From the NCBI GenBank assembly GCA_002699555.1, contig PABN01000033.1:1-41559 (forward strand): a stretch of 41,559 bases of DNA. The letters run 5' to 3'. Numbering within the stretch: position 1 is the stretch's first letter; the number at the start of each line of letters is the position of its first letter. Under the pieces are notes generated by a model. The model was not told the origin of the DNA. It worked only from the letters and a program-made list of their open reading frames with translations, and made no database searches. Positions 1-7,856 of the stretch are shown piece after piece. The DNA comes from Dehalococcoidia bacterium (GTDB lineage Bacteria > Actinomycetota > Acidimicrobiia > Acidimicrobiales > MedAcidi-G1). Made by a program: the position numbers and the translations under genes.

Positions 1-597
1 ATAAACACTGATGGTAACGCGAAGGAAATACAACTAACTGCTCCAACAACCACTACAACTACTACAACTACTACAACTACTACAACTACAACAACTCTAT
101 TGTCACCTATCGGCACTCTCCCTTTTGTTGAAATAGAAGGGGGAATTAACCTTGACTATTCATCCTCTATTAGCACAGTTGGACTAGATACCGTTACTTT
201 CGGTATGACTATAAACGATGCTCAGAAAGCGGCTGGAACAAGATTTTCTCCAGTGACCCCAAGAGACAAATGCTTTTTAGCAATTCCAGATGAAGGTCCT
301 AGTGGAATCACATTCTGGATTGTAGAGAGCACTGTCGAACGCATTGACATTGACAATGAATTGATAAGAACACGTTCGGGAGCTGGTATCGGAGATACAG
401 AATCTTTAATTTATAACTTATTCGGAGAAAAAATAGAAACGAAGGTTCTTCCTGGATCTTCAGAAAAACTACTTGTCTATGTGCCCAGTGATTCGTCTGA
501 CAAAAACTTCCGAGTTGTATTTAAAAGTGATGGACGGCTTATAACTAGATTATGGTCTGGCAGGCTTCCTTGGGTTGAAATGTCTGGAATCTGTTAG
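1..597 (+). CDS. Hypothetical surface/secreted protein with poly-Thr linker (5' truncated at window edge)
   Basis: Frame is open from base 1 (INTDGNAKEIQLTAPTTTT...); 17 consecutive Thr codons at 46-96; the ORF track start at 100 is an internal TTG. Stop at 595-597. Confidence 0.6.
   Translation: MNTDGNAKEIQLTAPTTTTTTTTTTTTTTTTTLLSPIGTLPFVEIEGGINLDYSSSISTVGLDTVTFGMTINDAQKAAGTRFSPVTPRDKCFLAIPDEGPSGITFWIVESTVERIDIDNELIRTRSGAGIGDTESLIYNLFGEKIETKVLPGSSEKLLVYVPSDSSDKNFRVVFKSDGRLITRLWSGRLPWVEMSGIC
46..96 (+). repeat. ACA/ACT codon tract encoding 17 consecutive Thr
   Basis: Direct reading of (ACT ACA ACT)-like repeat. Confidence 0.9.
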
Positions 598-1115
598 TTG
601 TTAAATTTTTCTGCAAGGAGATCATTTTCGAATTGCTTGCAATCAACAAACAAGGAACCAAAGCCTGCAAATTCACCGTACTTAGTCTCTAAATCTAAAT
701 TCTTTTCCCAACTTATAGCCCCAGCAGTTATTTCGAAATCGTTGACTGAAAGATCAAGTGGTTCACTTAATGAAGCTTCAAATATGGTTGAGCCATTCTT
801 TAACAAACCAACGTATGGCTTCCCGGTGAAAGCTTGAATTAAGACTTCTGCGCTTTCGTTTGTTTTCAAATCTTGTCCATAACCCATAGCTGCTGTTTCG
901 CCTAACTTAGTTTTATAACAAGTGAATGTAATCTCAAATTTCTGATTTCCGATCTGAACCCAACCATTAGAAACCTTTAAAGTCTCTTCTTCAAATTGTT
1001 CAGTTTCTTCTGATACTGCAACTGTGTTTTCACTGCTCGCACATGAAGATAAAGCCCAAATAACTAAGGGCAAAATAAATATTCGAACGCAGTTACTTTT
1101 CATAAACAAACTCAT
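594..1115 (-). CDS. Putative lipoprotein, hypothetical
   Basis: 173-aa ORF; N-terminal signal with lipobox-like LSSC (VIWALSSCASS). Confidence 0.65.
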   Translation of the reverse strand: MSLFMKSNCVRIFILPLVIWALSSCASSENTVAVSEETEQFEEETLKVSNGWVQIGNQKFEITFTCYKTKLGETAAMGYGQDLKTNESAEVLIQAFTGKPYVGLLKNGSTIFEASLSEPLDLSVNDFEITAGAISWEKNLDLETKYGEFAGFGSLFVDCKQFENDLLAEKFNN

Positions 1116-1119
1116 ATCT

Positions 1120-1644
1120 CTAAATCAAAATCTCCAAAAGTTTGCCATCAGTACAACGCCAATCTAATTTTCGCAAGAAGTTACTTTTGATAGTCAAACC
1201 ACTTGAATCTTCAAGTACTAAAGCCATCTCATTACCTCTCTGAAATACCGTGACCTCCGCAAAGTTCCAGTTAGCTAGAGCGAATCTTTCTAATTCCGGA
1301 ATTGTCTTTCTTGATTTAACTTGACTCAAATCAGGTGGCATTCCGGTCGGCGGGAAAGAGTGAACTTTTTCCCACTTTCCTGGGCGTTCAGATACAGGCA
1401 ACCTCAACTTTGCTTTCTTCAATCGAACTAATAGTTCACGTCCATCTATTTCAATAGCTCCCAAAATAACCGCCTGATCTCTAACTTCTTTTGGAACATC
1501 ATAATGGTCGCCTTGAAATGACATGAGACGAAGCCCTAAGAGGTCAGCAAAATCGTGTAATTCAGTCAAATTATCATCACTAGCAAGATGAGCCCATAAT
1601 TTCCCCCTAAACGGCCAAATTGCTTTATCAACTACTACTGCCAT
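1120..1644 (-). CDS. DUF4031-family protein
   Basis: ORF 1120..1704; family-like N-terminus MAVVVDKAIWPFRGKLWAHLASDD..FQGDHYDVP begins at the internal Met (1644), so this start is preferred. Confidence 0.65.
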   Translation of the reverse strand: MAVVVDKAIWPFRGKLWAHLASDDNLTELHDFADLLGLRLMSFQGDHYDVPKEVRDQAVILGAIEIDGRELLVRLKKAKLRLPVSERPGKWEKVHSFPPTGMPPDLSQVKSRKTIPELERFALANWNFAEVTVFQRGNEMALVLEDSSGLTIKSNFLRKLDWRCTDGKLLEILI

Positions 1645-1738
1645 TCCATATGTTGTCTTTAAAAATAAAAAAATGCACGTTAAAGGCAAATTCTTTCCCA
1701 GCAACTAAAAATACTTGATTTAATGACACACTTATTAA

Positions 1739-2011
1739 ATGAGTAACGCTGAAAATAATTTCACCACTATCAAGTTTTCACCAGATTGCGAAATTGAGGA
1801 AATTTCTCGAGTTGCTCTAGCTGCAATCTTAAGAATTCACAAAATAGATCCAGCTGTGGTAAGCGAATTAGCAGTTTTACTTCAAAAAGAACTTACGAAT
1901 ATTTCTACAAAAACTCCATTTGTGGAAGTCGAATTTCAACCAAGTGAAAACAGTATTTCCGCAGAAGTAAGAGCTAATGGCGACTCACGCACAATTACCG
2001 CTACTTGGTAA
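1739..2011 (+). CDS. Hypothetical protein (90 aa)
   Basis: ORF divergent from the DUF4031 gene; no family recognised. Confidence 0.45.
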   Translation: MSNAENNFTTIKFSPDCEIEEISRVALAAILRIHKIDPAVVSELAVLLQKELTNISTKTPFVEVEFQPSENSISAEVRANGDSRTITATW

Positions 2012-2654
2012 CTGAACGTCGTGCGACCAACCATGACCCCTCAAGTGCGTAAGCTGAAATTCCAGACCAACTGACTCCATTATTCGCTGACATTAGATCA
2101 ACGACTTCTTCCGGAGAGAGATAAATAGGTGTCTCCTTTCCTCTGCTACTAATCCAAACCAAAAATCCTTCATCTTTTAAGCATCTCTCTATCTCATTTG
2201 GGAAAAGAATCATGTTCATAACCAAAAATACATCAACAGAATTACTGGCAAGAGGAAGACAGTCACCATCTGCGCAAACTTGCGGGGTTTCTGGTGTAAC
2301 AGAGTTTTTAAGCATTTCTTTTGAAATATCTAGTGCAACTACGCTCTGATAATTATTTACCAAAAGTTGAGTAGCTAAACCTGTTCCTGCTCCAAGGTCT
2401 ACAATTCTTTTCCCGTGAACCCCACCTCTTTCTAAAGCATCTAAAACTGGTATCCCTCTGCTGGGAACGTTTCTAGAAGTTGACCAACTATCAGCTTTTT
2501 CATCGAACAACTTCTTTACTTCTTCTGCTAAATCAGAATTCCAAAGGTTTTTGTAAACCACATCTCTAGTAATATGCCTCATTCGTGAATTCGAACCTGA
2601 TTCTCTAACAGATTTAGAACGCGGGTGAATTGTTGGAAGATAGGTAATCTTCAA
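2001..2654 (-). CDS. Class I SAM-dependent methyltransferase
   Basis: Motif I VDLGAGTGLATQLL, followed by VVALDIS and ADGDCLPLASNSVDV. Confidence 0.75.
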   Translation of the reverse strand: MKITYLPTIHPRSKSVRESGSNSRMRHITRDVVYKNLWNSDLAEEVKKLFDEKADSWSTSRNVPSRGIPVLDALERGGVHGKRIVDLGAGTGLATQLLVNNYQSVVALDISKEMLKNSVTPETPQVCADGDCLPLASNSVDVFLVMNMILFPNEIERCLKDEGFLVWISSRGKETPIYLSPEEVVDLMSANNGVSWSGISAYALEGSWLVARRSVTK

Positions 2655-2660
2655 GTCTTA

Positions 2661-3098
2661 TTACCGTCCAGAAGAACCAAAGCCAGTTTCTCCTCTTTCT
2701 GAATCTGGTAGTTCTTCAACTTCTTGAAAAGAACACTCTTCAACTCTTTGAATAACCAGTTGGGCTATCCTTTCGCCTTTATTGACCTCAAAAGCTTCAC
2801 TAGGATCAGTATTGATTAATAACACTTTTAATTCGCCGCGATATCCAGAATCAATAAGACCGGGTGTATTTAAACACGTGATCCCATGTTTAAGCGCTAA
2901 ACCACTTCTAGGTTGAACAAACCCCGCAAATCCTTCAGGTATAGCTATTGCAACTCCTGTTGATATAAGGGCCCTCCCTCCACCTGGGTCTAGAACTACT
3001 GATTCTGAAGCAACTAAATCTGCACCAGCATCACCAGGTTTTGCGTAAATGGGGATTATCGCATCGTCTGTTAATCTAATAATTGGAATATTCAGCAT
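2661..3098 (-). CDS. dut: dUTP diphosphatase
   Basis: Trimeric dUTPase motifs: DAGADLVA, PRSGLALKHGI, GLIDSGYRGELKV, GERIAQLVI, RGETGFGSSGR. Confidence 0.95.
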   Translation of the reverse strand: MLNIPIIRLTDDAIIPIYAKPGDAGADLVASESVVLDPGGGRALISTGVAIAIPEGFAGFVQPRSGLALKHGITCLNTPGLIDSGYRGELKVLLINTDPSEAFEVNKGERIAQLVIQRVEECSFQEVEELPDSERGETGFGSSGR

Positions 3099-3150
3099 AA
3101 ATATGACCTTACTTGTACTTCTTACTGAATAACCGACTCATTAAGCCCGT

Positions 3151-3699
3151 ATGATCAAATCTGTGTTGGCTTGGATGGATTTAGAAATGACAGGGTTAGA
3201 CCCAATAGAAGACGTAATCGTTGAGATTGCAACTTTAATCACTAATGATGACCTAGAAGAAATTGCTGTTGGACCGAACTTAGTTATACATCAACCATCT
3301 GAAAAATTAGAGAACATGAGCAAACACGTAAAACAAATGCACACATCTAGCGGTTTACTTGATGAAATTTCAAAATCTAATACAAGCCTTTCACTAGCTG
3401 GTGAAAAAACTTTGAACTTTTTAAAAGAACACATTGAAAAAGCTGGAACCATACCCCTTTGTGGAAATTCAATTGGTACAGATAGAAGATTCTTGTCAGA
3501 AAGTCTTCCGGATTTAGCTTCTTTTTTTCACTACAGGTCAATTGATGTGTCAACTATCAAGGAACTTGCAAAACGCTGGAATCCGGAAATTATAAATTCT
3601 GCTCCGAAAAAAAATGGAGGCCATCGAGCATTAGATGATATTCGCGAATCAATCGCTGAGCTCCGCCATTATCGTGAAAACCTTTTCATAAACCCATGA
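3151..3699 (+). CDS. orn: Oligoribonuclease
   Basis: DEDD exonuclease: WMDLEMTGLDP..., LCGNSIGTDRRFL, HRALDDIRESIAEL. Confidence 0.93.
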   Translation: MIKSVLAWMDLEMTGLDPIEDVIVEIATLITNDDLEEIAVGPNLVIHQPSEKLENMSKHVKQMHTSSGLLDEISKSNTSLSLAGEKTLNFLKEHIEKAGTIPLCGNSIGTDRRFLSESLPDLASFFHYRSIDVSTIKELAKRWNPEIINSAPKKNGGHRALDDIRESIAELRHYRENLFINP

Positions 3700-4796
3700 G
3701 CGAAAATATTTCAGAAGAGACAGATCTTGATCCGCGCCCAATGAGACAAGAACAAGAACCAGCTTCAGAAGAAGTTACTGAAATTACTGAGGGCATTTAC
3801 AGATTTCAGCTCCCAATTTCAATGCCTGGACTAGGACATGTTAATTGCTATGCACTTGAAGACAAAAACGGACTATCCCTAGTAGACCCAGGATTACCTG
3901 GACACGAGTCATGGAATGCTCTCGAAGCGAGGCTTAAAGATATTGGAAGCAACTTTAATCATGTTCATACCGCGATAGTTACCCATAGTCATGTTGACCA
4001 TTACGGGGGAGTCCACAGACTCCGTGAGGATTACGAAGTTGACGTTCTTACTCATTCTTCTTTTTCTTCAGTTTTTGGTCATGATGACATTATGGAAAAT
4101 CCCGATGCCGCTTCATTAGATCTTGCCGATGACGAAGATATCGAGAAACTTCGTGAAATGCTTAGTAGGCCGACCCCGTGGGGTACGAAAAGAGAACCCC
4201 CTTCAGTCGAAGAGTTGAGAAAATGGAGTGGAAGTAATACAGGTGCTGATTCAAAGTCTTTTCAAGTACCTAAACCATCTTTGACAGTAGAAGACTCTGA
4301 AGAAGTAATCATTGGAGGAAGAATCTGGTTAGCCCTTCACCTCCCAGGGCATACTCATGACCATTTATGTTTATACGACCCCGTCGATGGAATTTTCTTA
4401 TCAGGAGATCATGTACTACCAACCATTACTCCGCATATAGGAGGTATGGGAAATATGGAAGACCCATTAGCCATTTTTTTTAATTCTTTAGAAAGAACAA
4501 AAGAATTTTCACAAGTCTCTCTTGTTTTGCCTGCTCATGGGCATCCTTTTCATAATCTGGTTGAAAGAACAGATGACATTATTCAACATCATATAGAACG
4601 CTTACAGTTGATCAGAGAAACCGGTGATTCAATAGGTGAAGCGTCAGTTAATGAGTATATGAAATACTTATTTAAAGAAAGATCTTGGGGTGATATGGCC
4701 GCTAGTGAAACGTATGCCCATCTCGAACATTTACGAATTCTAGGGGAGGCTACGCCTAAAGAAGAAGAAGGCGTAAAAACTTATAAATTCGCCTGA
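3696..4796 (+). CDS. MBL-fold metallo-hydrolase
   Basis: THSHVDHYGG, HLPGHTHDHL, FLSGDHVLP, PAHGHPF; 4-nt overlap with orn. Confidence 0.85.
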   Translation: MSENISEETDLDPRPMRQEQEPASEEVTEITEGIYRFQLPISMPGLGHVNCYALEDKNGLSLVDPGLPGHESWNALEARLKDIGSNFNHVHTAIVTHSHVDHYGGVHRLREDYEVDVLTHSSFSSVFGHDDIMENPDAASLDLADDEDIEKLREMLSRPTPWGTKREPPSVEELRKWSGSNTGADSKSFQVPKPSLTVEDSEEVIIGGRIWLALHLPGHTHDHLCLYDPVDGIFLSGDHVLPTITPHIGGMGNMEDPLAIFFNSLERTKEFSQVSLVLPAHGHPFHNLVERTDDIIQHHIERLQLIRETGDSIGEASVNEYMKYLFKERSWGDMAASETYAHLEHLRILGEATPKEEEGVKTYKFA

Positions 4797-4852
4797 TTTA
4801 AGCCTATCTCTAACAATTTATTGATTTTATTGAAAAATAAGTTGACAAAATT

Positions 4853-4871
4853 CACTCAAAGGTGTTGAGTG
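4853..4871. repeat. Inverted repeat in the upstream region of the whiB7 uORF
   Basis: CACTCAA-AGGTG-TTGAGTG, 6 nt downstream of TTGACA (4842-4847). Confidence 0.6.
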
Positions 4872-4918
4872 GTCACTTAGCGTAGTTTTGGTAAACTCGT
4901 TTATATAAGAAAGAAAAA

Positions 4919-5095
4919 ATGAGCATGAATAATAAAATTCGAAATCATTACGGTCATCAAACCGTTGGTCATGCCTTAACCTCTCACGCACTCACACCGG
5001 TTAATCCAGTAGCTCTTTCATCAGAGACAATTTCTTTCTGGTTTAACAAGTATGGATTTTTCACCATAAAGCGGCCTTGGGAAGCAACTAGCTAA
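4919..5095 (+). CDS. 58-aa upstream ORF in the whiB7-like leader
   Basis: ATG...TAA read manually: MSMNNKIRNHYGHQTVGHALTSHALTPVNPVALSSETISFWFNKYGFFTIKRPWEATS; purine-rich stretch AAGAAAGAAAAA just upstream. Below the 60-aa cut-off of the ORF track. Confidence 0.6.
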   Translation: MSMNNKIRNHYGHQTVGHALTSHALTPVNPVALSSETISFWFNKYGFFTIKRPWEATS

Positions 5096-5117
5096 ATAGC
5101 TAAAACGCAAAACCTTC

Positions 5118-5144
5118 GCCGCCGGAAAATCCGGCGGCTTTTTT
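5118..5144 (+). terminator. Intrinsic terminator/attenuator between uORF and whiB7-like gene
   Basis: GCCGCCGGA-AAA-TCCGGCGGC followed by TTTTTT: perfect 9-bp GC-rich stem plus U-tract. Confidence 0.85.
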
Positions 5145-5178
5145 CATTTTTGAGATCAACTTTAAAAAGGAGTAAAAA

Positions 5179-5514
5179 ATGTTTGCAATAGAATTTAAAA
5201 CAGAAATTTGGAGAGAAACAGCGGCATGCTCTGAACTTGGTGTGCCTACAGGAATATTCTTCTCTGAAGATCTAGGAGACATTGCCCAAGCAAAAAGAAT
5301 TTGCTCAGAGTGTCCTTCCCTTTCATTGTGTTTAGAAGCTGCAATAGAAAGAAACGAACCTTGGGGAGTATGGGGTGGTCAATTGTTCCGAAAAGGCAAA
5401 ATCTTAACTCATAAGCGTGGGAGAGGAAGGCCTCGTAAAATCCCTATGCCCGAAGAAGAGTTTCCAGTTATACCTATACCTGTTCACCTGCAGTCCACCC
5501 TCCGTTCTGCTTGA
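5179..5514 (+). CDS. whiB7: WhiB-family transcriptional regulator, WhiB7/WblC-like with C-terminal AT-hook
   Basis: Four Cys (AACSE, ICSECPSLSLC), GVWGGQLF turn motif and C-terminal KRGRGRPRK AT-hook characteristic of WhiB7. Confidence 0.8.
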   Translation: MFAIEFKTEIWRETAACSELGVPTGIFFSEDLGDIAQAKRICSECPSLSLCLEAAIERNEPWGVWGGQLFRKGKILTHKRGRGRPRKIPMPEEEFPVIPIPVHLQSTLRSA

Positions 5515-5527
5515 TGACCAGCCAATC

Positions 5528-5559
5528 AAATTGAGGTGACGTTTTACGAACCTCAATTT
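5528..5559. repeat. Inverted repeat downstream of whiB7
   Basis: AAATTGAGGT / ACCTCAATTT perfect 10-bp arms, 12-nt loop that itself contains CGT-TTT-ACG; no U-tract follows. Confidence 0.7.
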
Positions 5560-5574
5560 ACAAAGGGCTAGTTT

Positions 5575-5632
5575 GGGAGATGACTTTGCGATCGATAGTC
5601 GTAATGCTCATCTCCCGACTACCTTTATAGGT
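5575..5632 (+). other. Candidate structured leader RNA upstream of TlpA-like gene
   Basis: GGGAGATGA(5575-5583)/TCATCTCCC(5608-5616) 9-bp arms plus ACCT-TTAT-AGGT (5621-5632) immediately before the probable GTG start. Confidence 0.4.
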
Positions 5633-6121
5633 GTGAAGAAAGTTTTTTTAATAATTCTGATAATGATTACTGCTTGTGGTAGCGAAGAACTTATTGAGAC
5701 GGTTGATGAAAACGTATTGCATCAATCTTTTGAAACGGAAAACGGTTCAGAAACCCTTAAAAATCTTTATGAAAAAAATAACCAACCTATGGTTGTGAAC
5801 CTATGGGCCACCTGGTGTACTCCTTGTTTAGAAGAAATGCCATATTTCGAAACAGCCCATCGTGAACATGGAGAGGAAATACAATTTATAGGTATCAATA
5901 TTAGTGACTCCCCGACAAGGGCTAAAAAAAGAGCTGAGGAGCTTCACATTTCTTATCTATTAGGAAATGACCCTGATGGAAGTTTCACTAAATCGTTAAA
6001 GGTAATCGGCTTACCTGTAACTGCTTTCTTTAATTCCGAAGGGAAATTATCAACAATTTATCAAGGTCCTATTAGTGAAGAGAACCTTAATCTATCAATA
6101 ATGGAATTATTAGATGTTTGA
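5633..6121 (+). CDS. TlpA/ResA-like thioredoxin-fold lipoprotein
   Basis: WATWCTPC active site; from GTG at 5633 the N-terminus reads MKKVFLIILIMITACG (lipobox). ORF track start 5573 (TTG) is probably too far upstream. Confidence 0.8.
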   Translation: MKKVFLIILIMITACGSEELIETVDENVLHQSFETENGSETLKNLYEKNNQPMVVNLWATWCTPCLEEMPYFETAHREHGEEIQFIGINISDSPTRAKKRAEELHISYLLGNDPDGSFTKSLKVIGLPVTAFFNSEGKLSTIYQGPISEENLNLSIMELLDV

Positions 6122-7214
6122 TATCGAACTCGTCCTTCCTTTTAGTCTTGGGATTATTACAGCAATTAATCCATGTGGTTTTGCGATGCTTCCCACTTGG
6201 CTCGGATATTTCATTGGTAAAGATACTGCTGACAACCAAGCACGACCAGAGCAAGTCATAAGAGGTTTATGGGTAAGTCTGACTCTTACAGCAACGTTCG
6301 TAGGAGTTTTTGGATTTCTTGGATTTGTAATTTCTCATCTAGTTAACGAAGAGACAATCGCACAAAAAACCCCTTGGATAACTGTCGCCTTAGGAATCCT
6401 TCTAATTCCATACGGGTTTTCTCTATTACTTAAAAAAAATCAAAAATTGTTTCCCTCTTTCAATAGAAGAGGCCCAAAATCAAATGAATTCTTCTCAGTA
6501 ATAGGTTTCGGTGTTTCCTACGCAATTGTTTCAGTTGGGTGTTCCGCCCCGCTCTTTTTACTCCAAATCTCCGGAAGTTTCAGCAGGGAAGGAATTATTG
6601 AAGGGATAATAATCTTTCTTACTTATGCACTCGGATTGGGTGCTGTTGTAACCATCACAACTTTGTCTTTAGCTATGGCTAGAGGTGGTATCGTTCGCAA
6701 TCTTAGAAAATTACTGCCGTATGTAGATCAAATAGGTGCTCTTGCGCTACTAACAGGTGGTGCATATTTGTTGATTTACGGAATTTACGAAATTAGAACT
6801 TTAAATTCTCCTGGATCAGGAAGTAATCCAATAGTTGAAAAAATTAACGAACTCCAATCACATTTGACTATTTGGGTCTCTGAAGTCGGAGGCTTAGAAA
6901 TAGGTTTAGCTTTATGGCTGATAATAATAACTTTCGTACTTTGGGGTTTAAACCCAGCATTTACTGGTACTGCAAAAAATTATCTTAGATTTTCACTTTT
7001 GGGAATTTGGCTCATCCTCGAAGGCGCCCTATATAAAGGAATGCTGTTTATAAGGCCAACAGTAAATGTGATTTCAAAATGGCCTGCAAGAATTAATAAT
7101 TGGTTCGAGAAACCTGAAAGATGGGCAGTTCCTTTTGAGGTATTCGTTTCAAGCATTTTTCTTTTAATTGTTTACTTAAGTTTGTCAGCTTTTCTTAAAG
7201 AGAAAAAGAGATGA
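6114..7214 (+). CDS. CcdA/DsbD-like transmembrane thiol-disulfide transporter with long C-terminal extension
   Basis: NPCGFAMLPTWLGYF and VGCSAPLFLLQ Cys motifs, multiple TM helices; overlaps the upstream thioredoxin gene. Confidence 0.8.
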   Translation: MFDIELVLPFSLGIITAINPCGFAMLPTWLGYFIGKDTADNQARPEQVIRGLWVSLTLTATFVGVFGFLGFVISHLVNEETIAQKTPWITVALGILLIPYGFSLLLKKNQKLFPSFNRRGPKSNEFFSVIGFGVSYAIVSVGCSAPLFLLQISGSFSREGIIEGIIIFLTYALGLGAVVTITTLSLAMARGGIVRNLRKLLPYVDQIGALALLTGGAYLLIYGIYEIRTLNSPGSGSNPIVEKINELQSHLTIWVSEVGGLEIGLALWLIIITFVLWGLNPAFTGTAKNYLRFSLLGIWLILEGALYKGMLFIRPTVNVISKWPARINNWFEKPERWAVPFEVFVSSIFLLIVYLSLSAFLKEKKR

Positions 7215-7852
7215 CAGAGATCAAAAAAATTCAGAGTTTCACCGAACTGCTTTCAAGCCCTGAAATAACCGAAGAAATCGAAATTCGATCTTCTTTTGGT
7301 GTCTGCGCTCTACATGGAGGTGGCTTAGAAAGAGCAACAGAAGCTGTCGCTCGAGATGTAGCGGAAAACACTGATTCTTCTTACTATGCAGTCATCCAAC
7401 CTGAAGGATCGAGAATACATTTGTCTTCTAAATATTTTGATCCAAATCAGTCTTCAAAACTTGGTCAATTCTTAGACAGAATTGACACTGTTATCTCGAT
7501 TCACGGATATGGAAAAGAAGATGATTTTTGGGCTTTACTACTCGGAGGAAGCAACAGAAAATTGGCTTATCACCTAGCAGGTTCGCTAAGAGAGGTGCTC
7601 CCCGAAGAATATCGTGTGGTAGATCAAATAGATAGCATCCCGCCACCTCTTAGAGGTGTCCATCCTGACAATCCGGTTAATTTTCCAATTAACGGAGGAG
7701 TCCAAATTGAAATACCACCTGGTTTAAGATGGAACAGAGAGCATAATTTTTGGTCGGATGCAGACGGAACTCCACGTTCTGAAGATTTAAACAAACTTAT
7801 TGAAGGATTGGTCTCAGGAATTAATACTTGGAATGACGCAAAAAATTGTTGA
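7211..7852 (+). CDS. Poly-gamma-glutamate hydrolase family protein
   Basis: FGVCALHGGGLERATEAVA, TVISIHGYG, LLGGSNRKLA pattern typical of the family; 4-nt overlap with ccdA-like gene. Confidence 0.65.
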   Translation: MTEIKKIQSFTELLSSPEITEEIEIRSSFGVCALHGGGLERATEAVARDVAENTDSSYYAVIQPEGSRIHLSSKYFDPNQSSKLGQFLDRIDTVISIHGYGKEDDFWALLLGGSNRKLAYHLAGSLREVLPEEYRVVDQIDSIPPPLRGVHPDNPVNFPINGGVQIEIPPGLRWNREHNFWSDADGTPRSEDLNKLIEGLVSGINTWNDAKNC

Positions 7853-7856
7853 AAAA

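Noticed and set aside
46-96. CRISPR-like or tandem repeat array
   Set aside because: A simple codon repeat encoding Thr, with no spacers.
4853-4871. HspR HAIR element
   Set aside because: Arms are in the opposite order (ACTCAA...TTGAGT) from the HAIR pattern CTTGAGT-N7-ACTCAAG, and the spacing is 5 nt.
5100-5282. 60-aa minus-strand ORF over the terminator and whiB7 start
   Set aside because: Antisense to a well-supported gene and terminator; no family resemblance.
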